Positions 1 through 8,690 of a stretch of 64,000 nt of DNA are shown piece after piece. Made by a program: the position numbers and the translations under genes. Source of the stretch: Acanthococcus lagerstroemiae (lineage: Eukaryota > Arthropoda > Insecta > Hemiptera > Eriococcidae). A model generated the notes under the pieces. That model was not told where the DNA came from, searched no databases, and saw only the letters and a program-made list of their open reading frames with translations. Location: assembly GCA_031841125.1 (NCBI GenBank), contig CM063108.1, positions 49,002,122 through 49,066,121 on the forward strand, in the 5' to 3' direction. How positions within the stretch are numbered: position 1 is the stretch's first letter; every line of letters begins with the position of its first letter.

Positions 1-37
1 GGCAATTCTTGAAAATGTCCTGTATCATCATATTTTT

Positions 38-549
38 TCAATTTTGCATAAAACGCAGCAAGATAAAGACACTTTTGCCCTTGCATTTTTCTTTCTCCAC
101 TTTTCTTTTGCATTGAAACCTCCTGATATAGGTCATTCGGGTCATCAGTGGCATTAGTAACTGGTAATAGATCAAAGCTATCCTGAAGTAAGAACATTGG
201 AGTTCCAAGATTGATGTCTCTTTGTCTCTGGTCTGTTGCACTTTCATTTTAATTTTTATAACTTTTCTGTCGGCATTAGCTGCACTAATGGCTTTCTGCC
301 GCACATAATTTTGGGGTTTACTGGAGGTGTAGGCTCTTGATGTTGGTAAGGAAGAAGATCATAGATCGGATGCAGAGGGATTGAGGGAAGCCGGACAAGA
401 GAGGAGTGTGTGGGACACAGTCGGCGGGGATTCGGAGTACCAGAGGAACTGTGGGGAGGCTCTTGGCCCAACAAAAAAGAAGGAGGCTTCATCGAAATTT
501 TCTCCTCTTTTGTCGCATATGGTGCACAAAAATAACTCCAAAAGTTCAA
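38..549 (-). other. Coding-like segment, unidentified (two overlapping frames)
   Basis: On the minus strand two open frames overlap (549-256, then 304-38). The first translates to a Pro/Ser-rich stretch with PTPPVNPKIMCGRKPL; the second is Lys/Arg-rich with KRKVEKEKCKGK near its end. The change of frame inside one apparent product suggests a frameshifted remnant or an exon pair. I recognise no domain. It could be the decayed end of a host gene, a TE protein or chance. The plus-strand frame over the same bases is a shadow. Confidence 0.2.
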
Positions 550-2040
550 ACGGACAGAACTGACCTATTTTCAGTGAGGTAACCTACGTTTACCTAAAAA
601 TCAAAATAACCATTGAAATAACGGTAACGTAGTTATCGACTTCGGCTGCTGCATTGCATTTTCCACTTTATCTCGATTCGAGTTCCCGAAATCAAAGATT
701 CAGAATTATAACAACGCTTACAGTTTTTCATCTTAAAATCTTTAGTTATCTTAAATTACATTGTTGGAGGACGCACATATAATAAGTTGAATTCAAAATA
801 AGAAAAAAAAAATCAAAATCCTTCTTTTCACTGCCCAGGGACATAAAAGATGTCTTCAAAATTTACTTGATACTAGCTGTCTAACATTGTCCTGGTAAAC
901 TGCTTGCAATGTCAAGGTAACGAAACTGTAAAAATTACCACTCAAAATTGTGACATTTACATTTTAGTAACTGAAATCTACGGTTGATCAAAATTATAAG
1001 TTTAATATTCGAAATTAAAGGCCTAAAAACCCTATTTCGACCGTTGTCCACATTTTAAAAATAAATCTCGACCCGCAGTGCGGCGAAAGGGGGGAAAATG
1101 TCGATTCTCGTTCCGATTTGCATTTTACTCAAGATTTCACCCATGGACGAAGGTGGGTGTCTAGTTGAATCGCTGCTCCTCCCCCCTAAAAGATTTTGCG
1201 CTCTACACTAAATGAGACGCAATGAGGACGGTGAACGACTATTTTCATACTCAATTGTTCTCTGCTCCGCTCAATAGTAAACTTTCTGTAACTTTATTTT
1301 ACCTTAATTTCAGCATTTTTCATTCGCTTCGCTTACCGGTAGCTCTTTCATCGAATTTATCATTGAAGTCAATTTTTTGGTTTCCTCTGAGAAAAAATAT
1401 TGGAGGTGTTCCTGTGTGCAACGATACCCATAAAAAGATACATGCTCAGGGAGAGAGAAATCAAATTTATATGATGTAGCAGATTTTAAAATCCTGCACC
1501 AAATTTTCCCATTTTCTTCAGAGTATTACGAAGTATTATACAAATCTACGAACATTCAGTTGACAGTTTGAGAACATTATTTTTATTATCTGAAATTTAT
1601 GTCCGTGTATGTCGCCTTAGAAAACGCCCTCCTCCTCGCTTCAAAGATGGAAAACTCAATAGTTGGCAATTTGAAAAAATTGAGTTGGCATTTTCAAGTC
1701 TCTTTCTCCTTCTCTTTCTCTCTCTCTCTCCCTCCCCCCCCCCCAAAAAAAAATATGCCACTGCTATGATCTTGTGTATAAACTTGCGTGAAGTGGTCGG
1801 TAGTTGGTCTCGATATCTGTCTATCTGTCTTGAGTTATTTTAATTTTTTGGATTTTTCATCGAGTTTTAAGGCTAAGAATCAAAATTTTCACTTGTTGGT
1901 AGATCTAGCATCTTTCTTGTGGGGTTTCAAACGGAAAATTCAAATCCGGTCGCCATTTTGAATTAATCATCATTCTTCAGCATTTCAATGCTAGCTGAAC
2001 CAATGGTTTCCGTAAGAGATGTCCTGGTGGCCATCCATTA
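550..2040. other. Unassigned AT-rich DNA with a CT/C tract
   Basis: No gene-like signal is seen. The only clear structure is a polypyrimidine tract at about 1697-1745 (CTTTCTC repeats, then CTCTCT, then a C run) followed directly by an A run. Short open frames at 1222-1479 and 1568-1843 have no recognisable product; the second is carried by the CT tract. Confidence 0.5.
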
Positions 2041-2475
2041 TTAGAAATTTAATTCGTAATTTGATCTAGTTTTCGATTCCTTGGTACCAATATCATGAAG
2101 TGAACTGTATTCGTATCTTCTGTAAGAATAAGCATAACTATTTATGTCTCCATTGCCCAAGATAGAAATAAGGAGGACAGAGGACAGCAACCAGTGTCGC
2201 AGCAACGAAGAAGAGAGTTCTCCCCACGACATTGTTTGAAAATTTGACCCTTGGCAAATTCTGCTTGCGGGACCTATTTTTGCTTTCGAATTTTTCACTA
2301 GTATTTCTTGAATTTTCATTGGAATTTCCGCTGTATACCTCTTCGCCTTAAGAAAAAATTTGGTGGTTACAGCCCTGACAGCATCACAGTTTGTACATTT
2401 TTCGAACATCGCAACGGCCATCACGATCACGAACCGTACACAATAAATGGACACCACTGCTCGAACCGCACGCAA
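2041..2475 (-). CDS. Possible short secreted-protein ORF or first coding exon
   Basis: A minus-strand frame stays open for about 144 codons. The formal start at 2475 is not ATG; in-frame ATGs lie further in, one at 2232 giving a 63-residue product MSWGELSSSLLRHWLLSSVL... This has a signal-peptide shape: two basic residues, then WLLSSVLLISILG, then a polar tail rich in Tyr and Ser. Upstream on the same strand a TATAAA-like motif lies near 2591-2597. The tail has no recognised domain, so this could be an unusual short secreted peptide, the first exon of a larger gene with a donor near 2090 (TTG/GTACC), or chance. No homology can be claimed. Confidence 0.22.
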   Translation of the reverse strand: MRAVRAVVSIYCVRFVIVMAVAMFEKCTNCDAVRAVTTKFFLKAKRYTAEIPMKIQEILVKNSKAKIGPASRICQGSNFQTMSWGELSSSLLRHWLLSSVLLISILGNGDINSYAYSYRRYEYSSLHDIGTKESKTRSNYELNF

Positions 2476-2559
2476 CCCTGTCTGTTGCCACTTTCTAGAA
2501 CTCCATTCAGTCTTTCTATCGGAATGATGACTTCACCCTGCTCGATCACGTCTTAATTT

Positions 2560-3739
2560 TACCACACAAATACCCTGCGTCAACAATGGCTTTATAGAAA
2601 AACCTTGACATTAGCCACACTTTTCAACGCTGACCTAATAAATACACTCGCAGTCACTTTCTATTTTACAACCCCCGTTGAAATGAAGTCGTCATCGAAT
2701 AAAGGACGCTGATAAAAAATTTATTCTTTACACGCTGTTTTGTCGTCAAATAATCTGAAACCAAACAAAAACAGAAAGAAAAAGGTATAATGTTGATACT
2801 AACAGAGAAATAAAAAAAAATTGTAAATTGTGGCAAGGTCACTTTCTCTCGTACAATGCGCCTTTATTCGGGTTATCGGGGCACAATCGACTAACCCAAA
2901 AAATAAGTGTGTAAAAAAATCTCTTAAGAAATACTTGTACCCTTTGTTTGAGATTCTAAATGTTATTTGAACACCATTGTCCGGCGAGGATCCATACGAG
3001 CGCGTAAAAACTATATGGAACGACCTATATAGTACGAGTATTAGTAAATAAGACTGAAGTATGGTTTATAACAGAAAATTCCTAAAAATATGATTTTTGG
3101 CGCATGGAACATCTTGGTCAGCAAATAATAAAAGCCTGGGTGAAAATGACTACAAGGAATTTTTTAACTCTATAACTCAATGGATTTGAACTGTACAGAA
3201 ACATTTTTTTCTACAACAATAGAACATCAAATTCTCCAGAAAAACTGTTCTTGTAAATTTTCGGATTAAATAATATACTATTTCTTTAATGCCAATAAAC
3301 AAATAAAGTTATTGATTAACTAATAATACCAACGTACAGAACCAGGAGAATGCACTAATAACACTGTGGAATACTGAAAAATTTCTGTTCTTGACTCACG
3401 TGTTTCTGAATCATTTTTTTTGCGCTATATTCAAATCTAACATTAGAAATACTCTACCAGGCTCAGTTTCTTTTTTGTAAAATGCCTTTGAAGTAACCGG
3501 AATAGCTTTCAGTGTGTTTTTCAGGTTCACAGCTATAGTTTGCTAAAGAAATTCAAGGGTACATGTTTTGGGTCAATTCGTGTAGATTCCGAATCCAGTC
3601 TTTGAATTTGAATACCGACCTTTTTCCTTCAGTAAAATTTTCTTTGAACTCAAAATTTTACTCATTCTCTTTTTCATTTTTGCTTTCAACCCGAGTCCTG
3701 GAATCTGCCCTTTCGAGCATTGCCTCCGAGACGTCGGGA
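2560..3739. other. Unassigned AT-rich DNA
   Basis: I see no gene, RNA gene or element end here. Open frames are short, and low-complexity A/T runs are common. Confidence 0.5.
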
Positions 3740-3898
3740 AGACTGTTAGGGTGTTAGTGTTAGGGCTGTCGTAGCCCTCTTCTCTTCTTGCCGAAAAACC
3801 GGCCTAGGTCGAAATGTAGCGAATTGTTACATGGGCTCGACCCCGGAACCTCCGGATTCCGAGACCAGCATACTATCCACTTGGCCAACCAGACCCCT
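3740..3898 (-). mobile_element. tRNA-derived SINE (antisense)
   Basis: Read on the minus strand from 3897, the sequence starts GGGGTCTGGTTGGCCAAGTG and contains a polymerase III A box (TTGGCCAAGTGG, 3889-3878) and a B box-like GGGTCGAGCCC (3843-3833), spaced as in a tRNA. It continues into non-tRNA sequence with a small GGCCGG/TTTTTCGGC element and ends near a GGGCT..AGCCC hairpin. That head-body arrangement is typical of a tRNA-derived SINE. A tRNA gene is unlikely: no good acceptor stem pairing is seen and the sequence continues past the B box without a terminator. Confidence 0.6.
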
Positions 3899-3899
3899 A

Positions 3900-4930
3900 A
3901 AACTTTACTCATTGACGAATAAAATATTTTTAGAATTATTCTCTGGGCTCATCTCGATTCTGATCTTTAAATTTCGATGACAGCGTTTTTAAAAGTTTTT
4001 TTAACTCTAAAAATGACGTTACAAAAATATATAAAAAAATAAATACATATTGAAAAAAAAATATGTTCCGCAATCAAGTTTTGTCCTGATTTTTTATCGG
4101 ACTTTCAAAATTTTGGGAATGCTATTTTTCACCTTGAAAATAACCTTTTAAAAGGCCAAAAATATGAAGTTTAAACCTTACATATGGAAGAAAAAAGACA
4201 ATGTTCCGAGAGTCGAATTTTTGCGCTTATTCTGAATTCGACTTTGAAATTTGGAAGAAATTTTATTTTTCGCCTACCTAGATAATGAGATTTGAAAAGC
4301 CGAAAATGTCAAAATTCGGGTAAGAAGAAAGTATTTGTTCAAATTTCAAGCTCAGATTCGGAATTAGTGCAGAAATTCGTACCGGAATACTTTTTGTTCC
4401 TTCAAGATGTAATATCTGAATTTTGGCATTTTTTGTTCTCAAAAGCTCTTTTCCAGGGTTAAGAAAGGCTGTCATCTGAATTTCCAAGTTTCAAGCGCAG
4501 ATTTAAAAATAGCCCAAAAATCCGATTTTGGAGTAGGTATTTGGTTCATTTCTTTCGATGTGTAAGTTGTATATTTCTATCTTTAAAGGATGTTTTCCTG
4601 GTCAAAAAGGGTTGCATCAGAATTTCGAGGTCAAATTCGAAATCAACGATTGATTCCGGAACAATGTTCTATTTTCTACGAAATGGAAATTGAATTTTTC
4701 CTTTTGGGACTGTGAAAGTCATGTTCCGGGTGAAAAAAGTTTTCATTCAAATTTCTATCAGCCTAGAATTCGATTCCAGAAAATATAAATTTTTTTTTTT
4801 CGATCGGTAAATTTTAAATTTTAGTTCTCTTGGCTTCTAAAAATAATTTTCGGGGTGAAAAAGGTATTTCATCAATATTTTAAACCAGATTCGGCATTAG
4901 CACGAAAAGTCTCTTTACTCTCTTTAGAAT
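3900..4930. repeat. Decayed tandem repeat, period about 130-138 bp
   Basis: A motif of the type AATTTCNAGNTCANATTCGNAATNA recurs at about 4221, 4345, 4482, 4620, 4747 and 4880, together with repeated 'ttccgg...gtgaaaaa' and 'tctttaaaat' blocks. Units are highly diverged. The wording resembles the ~140-bp repeat at 18930-19700 (TCGAAATCAACGATTG against TCGTAATCGGCGATTC), so both may be one old satellite family. Confidence 0.5.
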
Positions 4931-5244
4931 ACATCATATTCGTTGTTATTATTCTAACAATTGTTATTAGGGATGTGCAACTGGCCGATAATAAAGGTAA
5001 ATTACGATTTAAAAAAAAAAGTTTTAGTTAATAAAAAAGAAATTGGGAACCCCTTAATTCCAATATTTAGCTAATTTTGATAGAAACTATAATAAGTGTG
5101 AAACTTCTGGTCAAAATAAACCTCTTTACAATATAAAAAGTCGTACGAAATTGAATTACCAATTTTGACTATTATGCCCAAAATGTCCAGAAACCCAATA
5201 TTTCAGAAGCACGTAAATTTTTTTTTTTTGAGGAACCCTTGAAT
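4931..5244. other. Unassigned AT-rich DNA
   Basis: No element or gene seen; a T run lies at about 5219-5230 just before the mariner remnant. Confidence 0.45.
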
Positions 5245-5679
5245 TGGGTATATCTGCCCAACGTATGGCGGTTCGAAAGCGTATCATTAGCGAGTGTTTT
5301 GCGCCTCAACGTTCAGGGAGATACTGTTGCGCATTCCGTGCCGGTAAGGTTTCCTATCACGATTTTAGTGAATTTTACTGAGAGTGGCATTTGAGGGTTA
5401 ACAAAGGTTTTGGAGACCAAGCCATGGGTAACATGCAAATAAAAGAGTGGTTCAGTCGATTTAAAAATGGTCGGGAGTTGGTTGAATGTGATCCTCGTTC
5501 GGGAAGACCTGCATCAATAAGAACGCCGGAAAATTTTGACCGTTGTACACCATGAATATACCTCAAAAGGTCAAACTATCAATAAAAAATATTATTTTGA
5601 AGTCTTGAAATGGTTACGAGTCGCTGTAAGAAGAAAATAACCAAAATCAAGAATCTAAAAATCTGGTGTTCATTACATT
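5245..5679 (+). pseudogene. Mariner transposase remnant, 5' part
   Basis: Translating across several frames gives mariner (Tc1/mariner superfamily) landmarks: FGDQAMGNMQIKEWFSRF and NGRELVECDPRSGRPAS from the helix-turn-helix region (about 5408-5520), then HHEY...GQTINKKYYFEVLKWLR (about 5545-5625), which in mariners lies between the first and second catalytic aspartates. The region with the first Asp appears deleted between them (around 5528). Stops and frameshifts show it is dead. The reading stops at GVHYIH (about 5663-5680), where a mariner would read into the HHDNAPAH motif; the frame resumes 2.6 kb away at 8295. The minus-strand open frame here is a shadow. Confidence 0.85.
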
Positions 5680-5865
5680 CATTAGTGATTGCCCCTTTAC
5701 AGCCAAGGGGAGAGGGCAGTCCCCCACAAGGCATTACTGCTTGTGTTAGGTTCCAACCGTGTTGATAGGAAACACTAACGCTGCGCTAGAACATCTGCAG
5801 ATCAATGGATTATAGTAGGAGGCTCTTGGGTACAACATGCGGGAGTTGGAAGTAGTATAGAAAGG
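5680..5865. other. Left edge of the insert in the mariner, unassigned
   Basis: This 186-bp stretch lies between the mariner break and the first direct repeat. It is less AT-rich than the rest of the insert. I see no terminal inverted repeat and no recognisable protein. Confidence 0.4.
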
Positions 5866-5940
5866 TATGATCCTAAACCAAGTTCACATTTCTGTGTAAG
5901 ATCTGTTCTCTCTGAATCAAGCTCACATTTCTGTACAATT
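5866..5940 (+). repeat. Left copy of a direct repeat flanking a gene block
   Basis: The sequence AAACCAAGTTCACATTTCTG, then TGTGTAAGATCTGTTCTCTC and GAATCAAGCTCACATTTC, closely matches 7125-7225, in the same orientation. The two copies enclose the minus-strand ORF block 5940-7115, so the block may be a duplication-flanked or tandem-repeat-bounded unit of the inserted element. Confidence 0.65.
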
Positions 5941-6316
5941 TTGACAACTCCAGAACAACAAACCCCCCAAATATTGGTTTATTCAACTTTACTTTCTTAT
6001 TTTGAATGTGAAGTAAAACAGTTTCTTCATCAAGAACAACTCTTGTTTCAAACTCATTCTGTTTAAGAAATGAGTCTAAAGAAGTCACTATTTGTACTAT
6101 AACTTGATCAAATTTATATTTAGTATTTTGAGCAGTATAACTCTCATACTTTTTTATAACTTCATTTTTTGCTGAGATTAATGCACTTTCAATTGCATTC
6201 GAATCTACTATAATATGATGCTTTGATCGAAAATATGCCTCTTTATCACCTATTTTATCTCCAAGTAAAAGACAGAAATGTTCAAAAAATATTAGAGGAA
6301 AAGACAGAAATGTAGG
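5873..6316 (-). pseudogene. Possible DNA polymerase B (Polinton type) C-terminal fragment
   Basis: On the minus strand the frame is open from a stop at 6319-6317 down to about 5873, roughly 147 codons, without a good ATG near its start. Its 3' half reads VKLNKPIFGGFVVLELSKLY (about 5990-5935), close to the NKPIYVGFSVLELSK-type segment that in Polinton/adintovirus PolB proteins follows the catalytic palm; there it continues MYDFHY. Here the match ends exactly where the direct repeat starts, so the C terminus is cut off and replaced by repeat-encoded residues. The 5' half (VDSNAIESALISAKNEV) is not recognised. I infer a truncated, virus-like polymerase; an unrelated protein remains possible. 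Confidence 0.45.
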
Positions 6317-6341
6317 TTATCATGAAGGTCAATAGAAAATG

Positions 6342-6590
6342 TCAAGTAATATAAAAAATGCAAGAGGAACATTTTTTTAATATTTTGTCCCAATATTTTC
6401 TTTTACAAGTGCAACAATAAGTGGAATCTCTTTTTACTTCACAATGATCTATCACCACCTTTTTGGAAAATGTTTTATAATTTTCACAATTTTCTGCAAT
6501 AATTTTCACATCATGTTTCTCAGAAGGCTCCCTCTCGTTCCCACTAAATAATTTTAACAACCATAGTATAATTTTCATTATTAATGACAT
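6342..6590 (-). CDS. Small membrane-anchored Cys-rich ORF, unknown
   Basis: An 82-codon frame starts at an ATG (6590). It opens with MSLIMKIILWLLKLFSG, a hydrophobic segment compatible with a membrane anchor or signal. A C-terminal cysteine cluster follows (YCCTCKRKYWDKILKKCSSC), which could bind a metal or form disulfides. Its first 47 bases overlap the end of the next upstream minus-strand ORF in another frame, a compact arrangement usual in viruses and virus-like transposons but not in insect genes. I recognise no family. Confidence 0.35.
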   Translation of the reverse strand: MSLIMKIILWLLKLFSGNEREPSEKHDVKIIAENCENYKTFSKKVVIDHCEVKRDSTYCCTCKRKYWDKILKKCSSCIFYIT

Positions 6591-6768
6591 TTTTTATATA
6601 TTGTATTATCATATCTGAAATTTCGCTAACATCTTTTATGACAATTTTCAGAACAGACTCTAAGATTTTCCCCGTGGTATTCTGAATTTTTTCAACTGAT
6701 TCATACAAATAATGATGATTTTTTCTAATATCACCACCTCTTTTAGATAATCCACAGTTTTTACTCAT
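6544..6768 (-). CDS. Small ORF, possibly helical, unknown
   Basis: A 74-codon frame starts at an ATG (6768) 18 bases after the stop of the integrase-like frame. The N terminus is charged (MSKNCGLSKRGGDIRKN); the middle (LYESVEKIQNTTGKILESVLKIVIKDV) looks helical and amphipathic. The frame is intact but has no recognised domain. Its position in a packed same-strand series argues that it belongs to the inserted virus-like element. Confidence 0.35.
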   Translation of the reverse strand: MSKNCGLSKRGGDIRKNHHYLYESVEKIQNTTGKILESVLKIVIKDVSEISDMIIQYIKNVINNENYTMVVKII

Positions 6769-6785
6769 ATTTATAGTAGAAAATT

Positions 6786-7115
6786 TTAGAAAACTGTTTT
6801 TTGAAGTTCCTGGCGATAAAATTTACCTAAAATTTCTTCACCCTTCAAATCTTTAATAGAATAGACGGGAGGGTTTGTGTGGAATACTTTGTCAACTACA
6901 AATATTTCTCTTGTCCAGTTGTTCTTGTCATCTAGAGTAAGAATTACATCTTGAGTAAAGTCTGATGGTTTATAAGTCAATTTTTCAAATTTGCTTTCTA
7001 AAGATTTCTTTGCTTCGGAATTTTTTGCTTGCGCATCTTCAATTTGATGGGCTAGCAAATTATAGTTCAAGAATTCACCTGTTGGTAATGGTTGACTCAG
7101 AGCCCTTGTGTGCAA
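6786..7115 (-). pseudogene. Retroviral-type integrase C-terminal domain fragment (Polinton-like)
   Basis: The 109-codon minus-strand frame has no ATG start; its first residues come from the direct repeat. From about 6990 down it reads NNWTREIFVVDKVFHTNPPV then YSIKDLKGEEILGKFYRQEL. This W-T-EIF...PP-Y-ikD--geei-GkFY--EL pattern is the C-terminal SH3-like domain of integrases of the Polinton/Maverick and related c-integrase families. The catalytic DDE core is absent, so the piece cannot act as an integrase. Neighbouring PolB-like and other virus-like fragments support a Polinton origin. LTR-retrotransposon integrases share the fold but usually lack the FY-EL ending. Confidence 0.6.
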
Positions 7116-7255
7116 GTTCTGTGCAATCCTAGACCGAGTTCACATTTGTCAGTAACGCTGTTGAAAACACATTTGTGTGTAAGTTCTGTTCTCTCTGAAT
7201 CGAGCTCACATTTGTGTGCAAGTTCTGTGCAATCCTAGACCGAGTTGCCCAATTC
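7098..7255 (+). repeat. Right copy of the direct repeat, with an internal tandem
   Basis: The unit TGTGCAAGTTCTGTGCAATC CTAGACCGAGTT occurs at 7109 and again at 7221, giving a partial tandem of about 112 bp. The inside (TGTGTAAGTTCTGTTCTCTC, GAATCGAGCTCACATTTG) matches the left copy at 5880-5935. The plus-strand ORF 7308-7724 starts 50 bases further on. Confidence 0.65.
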
Positions 7256-7307
7256 TGTGTTGGTGTTAAAAGAATTGATATTGTAATATAAAGTGGTCTG
7301 ATAAAAA

Positions 7308-7724
7308 ATGGAAATGAATAACACTTTTAAAAATTTTCATTGCGAATTAAAAAACATTGAATTCCTTAAATGTTTTAAATATATTAATATTTATTTGGAA
7401 ACAGATCTATATAAATTTATGGAAAATATTGTTTATGACTTTATTCCTGAAAATAAAACTAAAGAATTTTATAAAGATTTAGAAAAAAAAGGCGAGAAAG
7501 AATTTGTAGAAGATATTAGAAAGACATTTAAATCTAAAGAACAAAAAGAAAATCAAAATATTTCAAGAAAAAATATTAATGATATAATGATAGAAACATT
7601 TGCTATTAGAACGGGAAAAAGTAAAGAAGATATAAAAAAAATTAAAATGCTAATACTTTTAAAAAAAATAACTAAAAAAAATATTACATTTAAAAATGGA
7701 GAAATAGAAAATATAGATTATTAA
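7308..7724 (+). CDS. Lys-rich AT-biased ORF, unknown, virus-like composition
   Basis: An intact 138-codon frame begins at ATG (7308) and ends at 7724. The product is very rich in Lys, Glu, Asn and Ile (MEMNNTFKNFHCELKNIEF at the start, LILLKKITKKNITFKNGEIE near the end) and codon third positions are almost all A or T. There is no signal peptide or membrane segment. Composition is unlike surrounding DNA and like genes of AT-rich insect DNA viruses or Polinton-like elements. No domain is recognised. Lack of decay in 414 bases, beside decayed mariner DNA, is notable but may just reflect AT-rich sequence poor in lethal changes or a recent insertion. Confidence 0.45.
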   Translation: MEMNNTFKNFHCELKNIEFLKCFKYINIYLETDLYKFMENIVYDFIPENKTKEFYKDLEKKGEKEFVEDIRKTFKSKEQKENQNISRKNINDIMIETFAIRTGKSKEDIKKIKMLILLKKITKKNITFKNGEIENIDY

Positions 7725-7739
7725 GATTTCAAACAAAAA

Positions 7740-8294
7740 TTATTTGAAATCCCTTGGAAAATGCGAAAAAACTCACGAGAAAATTTTGCAAAACCACTGC
7801 CCCCCGCGAACGCCCTGAATTTTTATTTGCATTTTTTTTTGTCCGCGGGAGGCTGTGGAAACTCAGAGTTTTTTTTTTTTTTCCACCAAGGCCGTCGATT
7901 CACGCGTGGTGGGACTTATATTCAATTACCCAAATTTATTCAATCAAAAAAGTGTTGTATTAATGTGAAAAATATTCAAAATAGAAATTTTAAGTGTCTC
8001 AAGCAAGAAGATCTTAGATGCTTTGAATATGCGTTGGAAAGTATTTTGAATTCAGTTACAAATCATGTAGATCGAGTTTCAAATTATGATATCACGAAAT
8101 ATGAAGAACTGAAAATGGAATATCCAGTTAATTTAATTCCAGAAAATATTAAAAAATATGAAAAATTTCTAGGTATATCTATCAATATTTATAAGTGTTG
8201 GAATAGAGTAGGGCAACTAGGTGCAAACATCTGGGGGCTGGGGGCTCATAAAAGGTACCCCAGTTTTGCCAAAAATAATGATAATAGAAGCAGG
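7740..8294 (+). pseudogene. Polinton/adintovirus-type conserved domain, truncated
   Basis: The open frame 7761-8330 encodes, from about 7900, RGGTYIQLPKFIQSKKCCIN, then CFEYALESIL, HVDRVSNYDITKYEELKMEY and KKYEKFLGISINIYKC. The order 'G-YI-LPK-I--KKA-IN-KN', a Cys-Phe block, 'RVS-Y', 'PV-l--I-K-Ek---Isin(V/I)Y' is a known conserved segment of large Polinton-associated proteins, found next to or fused with PolB. Cysteine/tryptophan spacing is partly altered by a short insertion. The domain is cut shortly after INIYKC (about 8200), and the last residues derive from unrelated DNA and mariner sequence. A stretch around 7868-7882 (T run) encodes a Phe run and is likely not native. Confidence 0.7.
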
Positions 8295-8690
8295 TACATT
8301 TTTGCTTTTACCTTGTTCAAGATTATTTGACTAAACACGGCGTTGTACAAGTTAGACAAGCTCCCTACAGTCCAAACACGACTCCGTGTGATTTCCGGCT
8401 TCTCCCGGAGTTAAAAATTCCGTTAAAAGGAAGAAGATTCGACGACATGTAGAGGACATAAAACAGAATGCGGCAAGTGAACTAATAGCTATACCATAAA
8501 ATACATTCCAAGAGTGCTTCCAAAAATAGGAGAAAAGTTGGTAGCGGGTTTTGGACTCTCAAAGGGACTATTTTGAAAGTGATACTCATCCGAAAGCCTC
8601 AACGAGTTCGAACTCAAAATAAGAAGCAAAGGTCGAATACCTTCCTGGCAGACCTCGTAAGTCGTTAAAACTTAGTTTTCATTGTGCAAG
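8295..8690 (+). pseudogene. Mariner transposase remnant, 3' part
   Basis: In a frame different from the preceding ORF the sequence reads YLVQDYLTKHGVVQVRQAPY (from about 8310), then SPNTTPCDF and ELKIPLKGRRFDD. This is the mariner segment from just before to just after the last catalytic residue (YSPDLxPxDYxLF type). Later pieces read NTFQECFQK, RVLDSQRDYFESD and FLADLV-like, the usual mariner C terminus, with several stops. It is the continuation of the 5' part ending at 5679. Confidence 0.85.

Noticed and set aside
3833..3897. Functional tRNA gene
   Set aside because: A and B boxes are present, but the acceptor stem does not pair well, no T run ends it and unrelated sequence follows, as in a SINE.
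5375..5566. Minus-strand ORF of 63 codons
   Set aside because: Shadow of the mariner remnant read on the plus strand.
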